Part shown: in pieces, positions 24,330-33,776 of the stretch
How positions within the stretch are numbered: the stretch's first letter is position 1
How the letters are laid out: each line of letters starts with the position of its first letter
NCBI GenBank assembly: GCA_902493125.1
Contig: CABUOF010000014.1
Coordinates: 1 to 37,562 of the forward strand
Reading direction: 5' to 3'
DNA: 37,562 nucleotides
Source: an uncultured Collinsella sp.
Lineage (GTDB): Bacteria > Actinomycetota > Coriobacteriia > Coriobacteriales > Coriobacteriaceae
The notes under the pieces: model-generated
Told to the model about the DNA's origin: nothing
The model's database searches: none
Seen by the model: the letters and a program-made list of their open reading frames with translations, nothing else
Translations under genes and position numbers: made by a program

Positions 24330-25089
24330 TCGAACCCTTCTTATCGCTGGTAACTGGAAGATGAACAACGACGTCGCCGAGGCCGCCAAGCTCGCCGACG
24401 AGCTGGCTCAGGCTCTGCCCGAGGTTCCGGCTGGCGTCGAGGTGCTCGTCTGCCCTCCGACCATCGACATCACCACGGTTCATGACCGCATTCAGGCTGC
24501 CCCCATCGCCCTCGGTGCACAGAACGTGTACTGGGAGGCCAAGGGTGCTTTCACCGGTGAGTCCTCTTGCGACATGCTCAAGTCTGCCGGCTGCACCTAC
24601 TGCATCATCGGCCACTCCGAGCGTCGTGACTACTTCCACGAGACTGACGAGGACCAGAACAAGAAGGCCAAGGCCCTCGTTGCCGCCGGCCTTGTTCCCG
24701 TCTTCTGCTGCGGCGAGTCCCTCGAGGTCCGCGAGGCTGGCACCTATGTCGAGCACGTCGTGAACCAGGTCAAGGCTGGCCTTGCTGGTCTTGAGATCAC
24801 CTGCCCCAAGCAGGTCGTCGTCGCCTACGAGCCCATCTGGGCCATCGGCACCGGCAAGACCGCTACCGCCGAGGACGCTCAGGAGGTCTGCGGTGCTATC
24901 CGTGAGACCCTCAAGGAGATGTTCGGCGAGGAGCTCGCTAACGGCATCCGCGTGCTGTATGGCGGTTCCGCCAAGCCCGGCAACATCGCCGAGCTCGTCG
25001 CCAAGCCCGACGTTGACGGCGCCCTCGTGGGCGGCGCTTCGCTCAAGGCTGCCGACTTCGCCTCTATGGTCGTCAAGGCAGGCGAGTAG
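24322..25089 (+). CDS. tpiA: Triosephosphate isomerase
   Basis: 255-residue TIM-barrel enzyme interconverting DHAP and G3P. It shows the N-terminal AGNWKMN with the catalytic lysine, IGHSERRDYF with the electrophilic histidine, VAYEPIWAIGTGKTA with the catalytic glutamate and loop 6, and the phosphate-binding YGGSAKPGN. The start ATG lies inside the pgk end (8-base overlap); the longer in-frame extension lies wholly in pgk and is rejected. The stop is 5 bases before the gpmI ATG. Confidence 0.97.
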   Translation: MPNRTLLIAGNWKMNNDVAEAAKLADELAQALPEVPAGVEVLVCPPTIDITTVHDRIQAAPIALGAQNVYWEAKGAFTGESSCDMLKSAGCTYCIIGHSERRDYFHETDEDQNKKAKALVAAGLVPVFCCGESLEVREAGTYVEHVVNQVKAGLAGLEITCPKQVVVAYEPIWAIGTGKTATAEDAQEVCGAIRETLKEMFGEELANGIRVLYGGSAKPGNIAELVAKPDVDGALVGGASLKAADFASMVVKAGE

Positions 25090-25094
25090 GACAT

Positions 25095-26627
25095 ATGGCA
25101 CAGCGTCATCTTCCTGCACTCCTGATCATCATGGACGGCTGCGGCCTGGCTCCGGCCGATGGCGAGAACGCCGTCGCCGCTGCCAAGACGCCCTTCCTTG
25201 ATAGCCTGTACGAGAAGTACCCCCACACCACGCTCGGCGCTTCGGGCGAGGACGTGGGCCTTCCCGATGGCCAGATGGGTAACTCCGAGGTGGGTCACCT
25301 CAACATCGGTGCCGGTCGCATCGTGTTCCAGGAGCTTTCGCGCATCAACAACGCCATCAAGGACGGCTCCATCGCCAAGAACGAGGTTTTCGTCAAGGCT
25401 ATGGACGATGTCAAGGCCGAGGGCAAGACTCTCCACCTCATGGGCCTTATGAGCCCTGGCGGTGTTCATTCTCACATGAACCACGTCGAGGCTCTGGTCA
25501 AGATGGCTGCCGAGCACGGTGTCAAGACCGTTCGCGTCCACGCCTTCATGGATGGTCGCGACGTTGACCCGCAGTCCGGTGCCGGCTACATGAGCGAGTT
25601 CTGCGCCTTCCTGGCTAAGATTTCCGAGGAGACCGGTTGCGACGCTCGCGTCGCCACCGTTTCGGGCCGCTATTGGGCCATGGACCGCGACAACCGTTGG
25701 GAGCGCATCCAGCGCGCCTACGACGTCATGGTCAACACGTCCGATGCCGATACGGACCCCGTGGCCGGTATCAAGGCCTACTACGAGAAGGATCCGCGCG
25801 GCGATGAGTTCGTTGAGCCCTTCGCTGCCCACAATGAGGGCATCCACGAGGGCGACGCGGCCATCTTCTTCAACTTCCGTCCCGACCGCGCTCGTCAGAT
25901 GACCCGCGTGTTCACGGACAAGGAGTTCGACGGCTTTGAGCGCGAGCAGATCAAGCTCTCGCACTTTGTGACGATGACCGAGTACGATCCGACGTTTGAC
26001 GTCGAGGTCGCCTTCCCCAAGACGTTCCCCGAGAACGTCCTGGCCGACGTCATCGCCGCCAATGGCCTGAAGCAGCTGCACACCGCCGAGACCGAGAAGT
26101 ACGCCCACGTGACGTTCTTCCTCAACGGCGGCATCGAGGAGCCCAAGGAGGGCGAGGAGCGCGTGCTCGTCGCTTCCCCCAAGGTCGCTACCTACGATCT
26201 GCAGCCTGAGATGAGTGCTCCTGAGGTTACCGAGAAGCTTGTCGCCGCTATCAACGAGGATCGCGCTGATTTCTACATCGTGAACTTCGCGAACTGCGAC
26301 ATGGTTGGCCACACCGGTGTCTTCGACGCCGCCGTTAAGGCCGTCGAGGCTGTTGACGATGCCCTGTCCAAGGTTGTCCCGGCGATTCTCGCCAAGGGCG
26401 GCTTTGCGCTGATTACCGCCGACCACGGCAACGCCGATCACATGTTTGACGTTGCTTCCGACGGTTCCAAGCATCCGTTTACGGCTCACACCACCAACCG
26501 CGTGCCGTTCATCATTGTTGATGAGAAGGCACAGCTCACCGGTATCGAGGACGGCCGTCTGTCCGATATCGCTCCGACCATGCTCACCATGGCTGGTATT
26601 GAGCGTGTGCTCGCCACCGAGGCCTAA
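25095..26627 (+). CDS. gpmI: 2,3-bisphosphoglycerate-independent phosphoglycerate mutase
   Basis: 510-residue, two-metal (Mn) enzyme of the alkaline phosphatase superfamily converting 3-PG to 2-PG. It has Asp14 in IIMDGCG, the phosphorylated serine Ser64 in QMGNSEVGHLNIGAGR, HAFMDGRDVDP, FNFRPDRARQM, FANCDMVGHTG and ADHGNADHM, which together carry the metal ligands. The ATG is 5 bases after the tpiA stop, completing the pgk-tpiA-gpmI unit. Enolase is not in the window. A strong terminator follows. Confidence 0.97.
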   Translation: MAQRHLPALLIIMDGCGLAPADGENAVAAAKTPFLDSLYEKYPHTTLGASGEDVGLPDGQMGNSEVGHLNIGAGRIVFQELSRINNAIKDGSIAKNEVFVKAMDDVKAEGKTLHLMGLMSPGGVHSHMNHVEALVKMAAEHGVKTVRVHAFMDGRDVDPQSGAGYMSEFCAFLAKISEETGCDARVATVSGRYWAMDRDNRWERIQRAYDVMVNTSDADTDPVAGIKAYYEKDPRGDEFVEPFAAHNEGIHEGDAAIFFNFRPDRARQMTRVFTDKEFDGFEREQIKLSHFVTMTEYDPTFDVEVAFPKTFPENVLADVIAANGLKQLHTAETEKYAHVTFFLNGGIEEPKEGEERVLVASPKVATYDLQPEMSAPEVTEKLVAAINEDRADFYIVNFANCDMVGHTGVFDAAVKAVEAVDDALSKVVPAILAKGGFALITADHGNADHMFDVASDGSKHPFTAHTTNRVPFIIVDEKAQLTGIEDGRLSDIAPTMLTMAGIERVLATEA

Positions 26628-26652
26628 TAGAAAACAAATACCGTTTTCTAGT

Positions 26653-26687
26653 AAGGGGGTTGTCCACAACCGGACAACCCCCTTTTT
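26653..26687 (+). terminator. Intrinsic terminator after gpmI
   Basis: AAGGGGGTTGTCC (26653-26665) pairs perfectly with GGACAACCCCCTT (26672-26684), with loop ACAACC and a TTTTT run (26683-26687). It ends the glycolytic cluster. Confidence 0.93.
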
Positions 26688-26791
26688 GGTATTTCTGCCA
26701 TTTCCACCCCGTCCTTGAGTGGCAGGTAGGGGAAAGCGGGGGATTGTGGTACAGTACTGGAGTTTAAACTGTTCTATTAAGGAGCTTATCT

Positions 26792-27046
26792 ATGGGTCCG
26801 TTCCAGATTCTTCTGTTTGTCGTTTGGGCTGTCTCTGCCGTGGCGCTGACGATTCTCGTCCTGATGCATTCCGGTAAGGGCACCGGCGTTTCGGATATGA
26901 TCGCTAGCTCGCTGTATAACTCCAGCTCTGCCACGGGCGTCATGGAGCAGAACCTCGACCGCCTGACCGTCATCATGGCTGTCGTGTTTGCCGTGTGCGT
27001 CGTGCTGTGCATGTTCTTCTTCCCGCAGGGCATCGTCGGCTACTAA
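26792..27046 (+). CDS. secG: Preprotein translocase subunit SecG
   Basis: 84-residue membrane protein with two hydrophobic segments (~residues 3-24 and ~56-77). Between them is the conserved cytoplasmic loop LMHSGKGTGVSDMI...SSSATGVMEQNLDR. SecG joins SecYE in the translocon and assists SecA-driven export. The start follows TTAAGGAGC. It stands alone between two strong terminators, close behind the glycolytic genes, the same neighbourhood (gap-pgk-tpi-secG) as in many actinobacteria and proteobacteria. No good -35/-10 pair was picked out in the 160 bases upstream. Confidence 0.93.
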   Translation: MGPFQILLFVVWAVSAVALTILVLMHSGKGTGVSDMIASSLYNSSSATGVMEQNLDRLTVIMAVVFAVCVVLCMFFFPQGIVGY

Positions 27047-27067
27047 GCACGAGCCGCATAAATATTC

Positions 27068-27099
27068 AAAAAGGGTCCCGTAAGTGCGGGACCCTTTTT
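27068..27099 (+). terminator. Intrinsic terminator after secG
   Basis: AAAAAGGGTCCCG (27068-27080) pairs perfectly with CGGGACCCTTTTT (27087-27099), with loop TAAGTG and further T's after. The A-tract on the left makes it potentially bidirectional. Confidence 0.93.
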
Positions 27100-27216
27100 G
27101 TTTACATATTTGTAACAGAGTCAAAATATCCCCACATACTTCGCCCAACTAAAGAAATTCTCGACCGTTAACCGGAATTAGCCCCAAATCGTGAATAAAA
27201 TGCGCTAATGTATTGC

Positions 27217-27224
27217 AAAACGTT
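27217..27224. promoter_or_regulatory. AAAACGTT motif upstream of oppA
   Basis: AAAACGTT in the context TTGCAAAACGTTGGC lies 117 bases before the oppA start. It shares the CG-centred core with the sites upstream of gap and of the sialic acid operon. It is less symmetric than those. The rest of the 27100-27340 gap is AT-rich leader with no confident promoter hexamers. Confidence 0.3.
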
Positions 27225-27340
27225 GGCCTGTTGTGCATAACCAGCCATAGCAGCGGGCGGCGTTTTGATAGTTCTGATCGGATTGTCTCGACATATGTCC
27301 GACTGAACATTTCTTTGTCCTATCTCATAAGGAGGATGGC

Positions 27341-29017
27341 ATGGCTGATTCTATGTTCCACCAGCCCGTTATGGGTCGTCGCGCCTTTGTCGGCGGCACC
27401 CTTGCTGCGAGCTCCATGGCTTTTCTTGCCGCATGCGGCAAGAAGGGCGGCGACGCTTCCGGTTCTGAGTCCGGTTCGACGCTGAACTTCTACATCAACA
27501 ACCCGGTCTGCATCGACCCCTACAACGTCCAGGAGGACCAGGGCACTCAGGTCGAGTACCAGCTCTTTGACGCTCTGACCTCTTACGACGCCGAGAAGGG
27601 CGAGATCGTCCCGCTGGCTTGCGAGTCCTTTGAGTCCAACGACGACGCCACCGAGTTCACCTTCAAGATCAAGAAGGCCAAGTTCCACAACGGTGACGAC
27701 GTTACCTCCAAGTCCTTCAAGCTCGGTTGGGAGCGTCTGGTCAACACCAAGTCGGCTGTCGCTACCGAGTACGGCCCTTCCGAGGTCTCCTATCACCTCT
27801 CCATGGTCGAGGGCTATGACGATCTGCTTGCCGGTAACGCTACCGAGCTCAGCGGTGTTACCTGCCCCGACGATGAGACCCTCGTCGTCAAGCTGGCTTC
27901 CGCTTACGCCGACTTCCCCTTCGTCGCCTCTCACCCGGCTCTGGCCCCGGTTCCCGAGTGCGCCGAGTCCGATGTCAAGAGCTTCTACCTTGCCCCGGTC
28001 GGTAACGGCCCGTTCATGATGGACGGCAAGTGGGAGGATGGCCAGGAGATTAACGTCAAGAAGTTCGACGATTACTATGGCGACAAGGCCAAGATCGATG
28101 GCATCCACTTCCAGGTCATCAAGGACATGGAGACCGCTTACAAGGAGTTCCAGGCCGGTAACCTCGATGTCTGCGACGTTCCCGTCGCTCAGATCGATGC
28201 CGCCAAGAAGGATCGCGGCGTGTCCAAGGACGGCTACACCATGGGTGACGGCGAGCGTATGCTGCTCGGCGCCGAGCCTTCCACGTACTATCTGACCTGC
28301 AACACCACGGCCGAGCCGTTCAACAACGCCGACCTGCGTAGGGGTATCTCCCTGGCCATCAACCGTGAGGCCATCTGCAAGACCATCTTCAAGGGTACCC
28401 GTACCCCTGCCGACGGCATTGTTCCTCCGGGCATCGATGGCTACAAGGAGGGCGCATGGGAGTTCTGCGCCTACGATGTCGACAAGGCTAACGAGTACCT
28501 CGACAAGGTTGCTCCCGCTGGCGCTAACGGCGATCGTGGCATTAGCGTGACCCTTTCCTACAACCAGGACGGCGGTCACAAGGAGATCATGGAGTCCATC
28601 ATCGGCGACCTCGCCAAGGTTGGCGTTACCGCTGTCTCCGATACCCCTGAGTGGTCTGCCCTGCTCGAGCAGTATCAGAACTTTAACTATCAGTTCGGTC
28701 GTCTGGGTTGGATTGCCGACTACCCGATCATGGACAACTTCCTGTATCCGCTGTTCCACTCCGACTCCCTCGGTGGCGACAACCGCTCCGGTTACAACAA
28801 CCCCGAGTTCGACGCCAAGGTCGACGAGGCTCGTACTATTGTTGACGACGAGGAGCGCGTCGCTAAGATGCAGGAGGCCGACGCAATGGTCGCTGCCGAC
28901 TGCCCGGTCATCCCGGTGATGTTCTACACGCACACCATCGCCGGCTCCGATCGCATTAAGCACCTCTATGTCGATCCGCAGAAGCACGCCGATCTGGGTA
29001 CCGCTGAGCTCGCCTAA
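27341..29017 (+). CDS. oppA: Oligopeptide ABC transporter binding lipoprotein OppA
   Basis: 558-residue SBP family 5 protein anchoring peptides for import. The N-terminus has GRRAFVGG (twin arginine at 13-14), a hydrophobic stretch and the lipobox LAAC (Cys32), so a Tat-type lipoprotein signal is likely. The mature part follows the OppA pattern (QLFDALTSYDAEKGEIVPLACESFES, KKAKFHNGDDVTSKSFKLGWERL). An excellent AGGAGG precedes the ATG at 27341. It leads a complete oppABCDF operon. The ligand is presumed to be oligopeptides, on the basis of the canonical downstream ATPases. Confidence 0.9.
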   Translation: MADSMFHQPVMGRRAFVGGTLAASSMAFLAACGKKGGDASGSESGSTLNFYINNPVCIDPYNVQEDQGTQVEYQLFDALTSYDAEKGEIVPLACESFESNDDATEFTFKIKKAKFHNGDDVTSKSFKLGWERLVNTKSAVATEYGPSEVSYHLSMVEGYDDLLAGNATELSGVTCPDDETLVVKLASAYADFPFVASHPALAPVPECAESDVKSFYLAPVGNGPFMMDGKWEDGQEINVKKFDDYYGDKAKIDGIHFQVIKDMETAYKEFQAGNLDVCDVPVAQIDAAKKDRGVSKDGYTMGDGERMLLGAEPSTYYLTCNTTAEPFNNADLRRGISLAINREAICKTIFKGTRTPADGIVPPGIDGYKEGAWEFCAYDVDKANEYLDKVAPAGANGDRGISVTLSYNQDGGHKEIMESIIGDLAKVGVTAVSDTPEWSALLEQYQNFNYQFGRLGWIADYPIMDNFLYPLFHSDSLGGDNRSGYNNPEFDAKVDEARTIVDDEERVAKMQEADAMVAADCPVIPVMFYTHTIAGSDRIKHLYVDPQKHADLGTAELA

Positions 29018-29113
29018 GAGTTTGCAGCTTCCGTGAGGGTCAAGTATTTACGTAGACCTCATGGGAAACATACAGTTCTCCTTAACCTGGGGTAAACTGG
29101 TTGATGGTAATTT

Positions 29114-29143
29114 TGGGATGCCGGTCTGGCGATCGGCATCCCA
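29114..29143 (+). terminator. Hairpin between oppA and oppB
   Basis: TGGGATGCCG (29114-29123) pairs perfectly with CGGCATCCCA (29134-29143) and is followed by TTT. It sits in the same position as the 11066 hairpin of the other transporter operon and probably limits expression of the membrane subunits relative to the binding protein. Confidence 0.65.
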
Positions 29144-29173
29144 TTTAGGTTAATCCCTAGATAGGGGAGTGGT

Positions 29174-30211
29174 ATGGGTAAGTACATCGTTAAACGTGTG
29201 CTTCAGTTCATCCCGGTATTTTTGGGCGTTACGCTGATTCTGTTCGCCCTTCAGAATATCGTGCCGGGAGATCCGATCAAGCTGATCGGTGGAGACAAGG
29301 CTCTGTCCCCCGAGGTGGAGCTTCAGCTTCGCGTCCGCTATCACCTGGTCCAGACGGACGAGGACGGCAACGCGATCCTTGACGAGAACGGCGAGCCCGT
29401 TCAAACGTCGCTCGTGGACCGTTACTTGTATTACATGAACGGCCTGCTTCATGGCGATCTGGGCAATTCGTATCAGCGCAAGCTGCCGGTTACGGATATC
29501 TTTGCCCAGAAGTATCCGTATACGGTCAAACTTGCCGCGTGCGCCATCGTGCTCGAGGCAATTATGGGTATCGGTGCGGGTATCATTTCGGCGGTAAAGC
29601 GTTATTCCTTCTGGGATATTTTGGTAACGCTCACCACGTCGATCCTCGTTGCGGTCCCGGCCTTCTGGCTCGGTATGTTGCTGCAGCTGTTCTTTGGCGT
29701 CATCCTCAAGGACGACACGGGCGGTGCAATCTCCATGCCGATCTCGGGTGCCGGCGGTTCCAGCTCTCAGTATCAGGATTGGATGCACTATGTGCTTCCG
29801 ACCATTACGCTGGCTTCGGTTTCGACCGCTTATGCTGCGCGCATCATGCGCTCGCAGCTGCTTGACGTCATGAACCAGGATTACATCCGTACGGCAAAGG
29901 CCAAGGGTCTCTCCAATCGTGCGATCATCGTCAAGCATGCGCTTAAGAATGCACTCATCCCCGTCGTTACCTATATTGGTGTCGACTTTGGCGGCATGCT
30001 TTCGGGCGCCATCCTGACCGAGACGGTCTTTAACTGGCCCGGTATCGGCTATGAGGTCTATCGCGCCATTAGCATGCGTGACTGGCCCATCGTTATGGGC
30101 GGCGTTACGCTCATCGTCGTCGTCGTTATGGTGATCAACCTGCTCGTCGACATTAGCTATGCATTCCTCGACCCGCGCATCCGCCTTGGCGGTCCGTCGG
30201 ATAAGGCCTAA
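29174..30211 (+). CDS. oppB: Oligopeptide ABC transporter permease OppB
   Basis: 345-residue permease: N-terminal KRVLQFIPVFLGVTLILFAL, a large extracytoplasmic loop (~35-105), then five further hydrophobic segments. The coupling loop is QDYIRTAKAKGLSNRAIIVKHAL, the EAA-type motif that contacts the ATPases. The ATG follows GGGGAGTGGT. The next gene begins 14 bases after its stop. Confidence 0.93.
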   Translation: MGKYIVKRVLQFIPVFLGVTLILFALQNIVPGDPIKLIGGDKALSPEVELQLRVRYHLVQTDEDGNAILDENGEPVQTSLVDRYLYYMNGLLHGDLGNSYQRKLPVTDIFAQKYPYTVKLAACAIVLEAIMGIGAGIISAVKRYSFWDILVTLTTSILVAVPAFWLGMLLQLFFGVILKDDTGGAISMPISGAGGSSSQYQDWMHYVLPTITLASVSTAYAARIMRSQLLDVMNQDYIRTAKAKGLSNRAIIVKHALKNALIPVVTYIGVDFGGMLSGAILTETVFNWPGIGYEVYRAISMRDWPIVMGGVTLIVVVVMVINLLVDISYAFLDPRIRLGGPSDKA

Positions 30212-30225
30212 GGGAGGTACGTCTC

Positions 30226-31161
30226 ATGCAGGAAACTGATTCTCAGTCTCAGGAGCAGGCTACCGCCACCAAGGCCGCATCTGCTCCCGCCAAGTCCCGC
30301 ACGCTGTGGGGCGACGCATTTAAGCGTCTTCGCAAGAACAAGCTCGCCGTTATCGGTGTCTGCTGGATCATCATCGTCGTTTTGGTTGCCCTGACCGCAG
30401 ATCTGTGGGCTAAGCCCTGGCTCGGTTCGCCGACGGCTTCCGACTCGACCACCATGGCCGAGACGTCGCTGTTGGCTCCGTGTGCAGAGCACCCGTTTGG
30501 CACCGACGCCCTTGGTCGCGACATTCTCGTCCGCGTTATCTACGGTGCGCGCGTTTCGCTGTCCGTCGGCATTATGGCCACCGCGATTTCCACGCTGATC
30601 GGTCTGGTCATGGGTGCTCTGGCCGGTTTCTACGGCGGCATCTGGGATACGATCATCATGCGCTGTGCGGACATCTTCCTGGCGTTCCCGTACGTGCTGT
30701 TCGTTGTCGCCATGATCGCCGTTATCGGCCGCGGTCTTCAGAACGTCTTTATCGCCATCGGTATTCTCGGCTGGCCTTCGATTGCGCGCGTCTTCCGCTC
30801 TGCGATCTTGACCGTCAAGGAAAACGACTATGTTGATGCTGCGCGCGCGATGGGTGCATCTGATGCTCGTATCGTCGTGCGTCACATCTTCCCGAACTCC
30901 GTCGCCTCCATCGTGGTCTACGCGACCATGAACATTGGTGGCGCCATCCTGACCGAGTCTGCTCTGTCCTTCCTCGGCATGGGCGTTATTCCGCCTACGC
31001 CTTCGTGGGGCTCCATGATTCAGGACGGTCAGCAGTATCTGCTGACTGCTCCCTGGATGATGATCATGCCCGGTCTGGCAATTCTCTCGACGGTGCTCGC
31101 CTTCACCCTGCTGGGTGACGGTTTGCGCGACGCCCTCGACGTCAAGATGAAGGACGCATAA
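30226..31161 (+). CDS. oppC: Oligopeptide ABC transporter permease OppC
   Basis: 311-residue permease with a ~35-residue cytoplasmic N-tail and six hydrophobic segments. It has the OppC marker HPFGTDALGRDILVRVIYGARVS and the coupling loop NDYVDAARAMGASDARIVVRHIFPN. Start behind GGGAGGTACGTCTC. The stop is 2 bases before oppD. Confidence 0.93.
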   Translation: MQETDSQSQEQATATKAASAPAKSRTLWGDAFKRLRKNKLAVIGVCWIIIVVLVALTADLWAKPWLGSPTASDSTTMAETSLLAPCAEHPFGTDALGRDILVRVIYGARVSLSVGIMATAISTLIGLVMGALAGFYGGIWDTIIMRCADIFLAFPYVLFVVAMIAVIGRGLQNVFIAIGILGWPSIARVFRSAILTVKENDYVDAARAMGASDARIVVRHIFPNSVASIVVYATMNIGGAILTESALSFLGMGVIPPTPSWGSMIQDGQQYLLTAPWMMIMPGLAILSTVLAFTLLGDGLRDALDVKMKDA

Positions 31162-31163
31162 GG

Positions 31164-32254
31164 ATGAAGAAGAACAAGAACTATGTGGACCTGAAGGACC
31201 AGCCGGTTCCCGAGGGCCAGCATCTGCTCGAGGTCGATGACCTAAAGATGTATTTCCACACCGAGGATGGCGTCGTTCGCGCTGTCGACGGTGTCTCCTA
31301 CACGCTCGATCGCGGCGAGACCCTCGGTGTCGTCGGCGAGTCCGGCTCCGGTAAGTCCGTGACCGCCATGACCATCATGGGCCTTATCTCGATGCCTCCG
31401 GGAAAGATTGAGGGCGGCGACGTTCGCTATCGCGGTCGTTCTATCCTCGAGATGACCGAGGAAGAGATGCAACACATTCGCGGTAACGATATCGCGATGA
31501 TCTTCCAGGATCCTATGACCTCCTTGAACCCGGTCTATAAGATCGGCAAGCAGGTGGGCGAGGGCCTTCGTCTGCACCGTGGTTACTCCAAGCAGGAGGC
31601 GCTCAAGCGTGCCACCGAGCTTTTGGACCTCGTTGGTATTCCCGAGCCCGAGAAGCGCGTCAATGAGTATCCGCACCAGTTCTCTGGCGGTATGCGTCAG
31701 CGCGTCATGATCGCTATGGCTCTTGCCTGCGACCCCGATATCCTGATTGCCGACGAGCCCACGACGGCTCTGGACGTTACCATTCAGGCTCAGATTATCG
31801 AGCTCATGCAGGAGATGCAGGAGAAGAACGGCAACGCCATTATCATGATTACCCATGACCTGGGTGTCGTCGCCGATATGGCCGACAAGATCATGGTTAT
31901 GTACGCCGGCCGTCCCGTCGAGTTCGGTACTGCTGAGGAAATCTTCTACGAGAGCCGCCACCCCTACACCTGGGGTCTTATCCGCTCCATCCCGGAGCAG
32001 GCCATCGAAGAGAAGAAGCCTCTTACGCCGATTCACGGCAACCCGCCTTCGCTCATGAACTTGCCTGAGGGCTGCGTCTTCTCTCCTCGTTGCCCCTATG
32101 CGACGGACAAGTGCCGCAAGCAGCGCCCCGAGCGCGTTGTCACCGAGTCTGGTCATTACTCTGCGTGCCACTACTCCGGTGACCCCGAGTTCCTCAAGAA
32201 CGCTCCTGAGACGTCCCGTACGCGCAAGGATTCCAAGAAGGGAGGCGAGGCGTA

Positions 32255-32255
<1 letters not shown>
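31164..32255 (+). CDS. oppD: Oligopeptide ABC transporter ATPase OppD
   Basis: 363-residue ATPase: Walker A GESGSGKS, Q-loop IFQDPMTSLNPV, signature FSGGMRQRV, Walker B ILIADEPTTALD, switch MITHD. The C-terminal extension carries GCVFSPRCPYATDKCRK and a later Cys, the four-cysteine cluster that in structurally studied Dpp/Opp ATPases binds an iron-sulfur cluster. Overlaps oppF by one base (TAATG). Confidence 0.94.
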
Positions 32256-33283
<1,028 letters not shown>

Positions 33284-33299
33284 CCGGTTGTTATCGTCC

Positions 33300-33431
33300 G
33301 GGCCCGTGCTGGACTTAGTTTTCAGAACGTCCTCGACCATGGAAACCCCCTTATCCTGCTCCTTCGGAGCCGCGGATAAGGGGGTTTCCTGGTCTGCGGA
33401 ATGTTCTGAAAACTAAGTCCAGCGCGGGCCC
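33300..33431. repeat. 132-base near-perfect inverted repeat after the opp operon
   Basis: Outer arms 33300-33328 and 33403-33431 are 29 bases each with a single mismatch (a possible G-U). Inner arms 33335-33356 and 33374-33394 pair at 21 positions with one bulge. The apex GCTCC-TTC-GGAGC (33358-33370) closes it. No T-tract follows, so it is not a classical terminator. It could be a mobile palindromic element (MITE- or REP-like), a structured RNA or a barrier to read-through. Confidence 0.85.
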
Positions 33432-33497
33432 TGCGGCAACGCGGCAGGGAGGGGTGCGATTCCTTGATCGCTCACTTAATCTAATAGGAAAGTTAGT

Positions 33498-33527
33498 GAG
33501 GCCGGAGCTTTAGCTCCGGCCTCTTTA
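33498..33527 (+). terminator. Strong intrinsic terminator
   Basis: GAGGCCGGAGCT (33498-33509) pairs perfectly with AGCTCCGGCCTC (33512-33523); with a realistic loop the stem is 10 pairs. TTTATAT follows. It probably ends opp operon transcription that passes the palindrome. Confidence 0.85.
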
Positions 33528-33533
33528 TATAAG

Positions 33534-33552
33534 GGCTCGGCAAAGCCGAGCC
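33534..33552. repeat. Short perfect hairpin
   Basis: GGCTCGGC and GCCGAGCC pair perfectly around AAA. It follows the terminator by 7 bases and has no T-tract on either side. Confidence 0.5.
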
Positions 33553-33616
33553 ACCAAATTTGCATCAGCCCCCAGAACATGTTTGAGAACTGTGCCTGAA
33601 GTATGTATCTGCAGGC

Positions 33617-33735
33617 CCCGAATCGGTGTTGCCTCCCGGCGCATTCCGCAGGGGGAGCGATATTTTGCAGCACGAAGTGCGTAGCAAAATATCGCTCATG
33701 CCCGAGGACGCGCCGGGAGGCAACACCGATTCGGG
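33617..33735. repeat. 119-base inverted repeat upstream of tRNA-Leu
   Basis: Outer arms 33617-33642 and 33710-33735 are 26 bases and perfectly complementary. Middle arms GAGCGATATTTTGC (33655-33668) and GCAAAATATCGCTC (33684-33697) are perfect, and GCAC-GAA-GTGC (33670-33680) closes the apex. The organisation (outer arm, short interruption, inner arm, 3-base loop) resembles the 33300-33431 element although the sequence differs. Confidence 0.85.
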
Positions 33736-33776
33736 ACCGGACATATAGATCTACCTGCTCATTTACAAATTCGTAA

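Noticed and set aside
24879..26669. Long minus-strand frames opposite gap, pgk, tpiA, gpmI and both oppA-like genes (for example 24879-26669, 21925-23136, 27320-28987, 9372-10877)
   Set aside because: Same codon-bias effect; all are opposite unmistakable proteins and have repetitive Val/Gly/Asp/Leu-rich translations.
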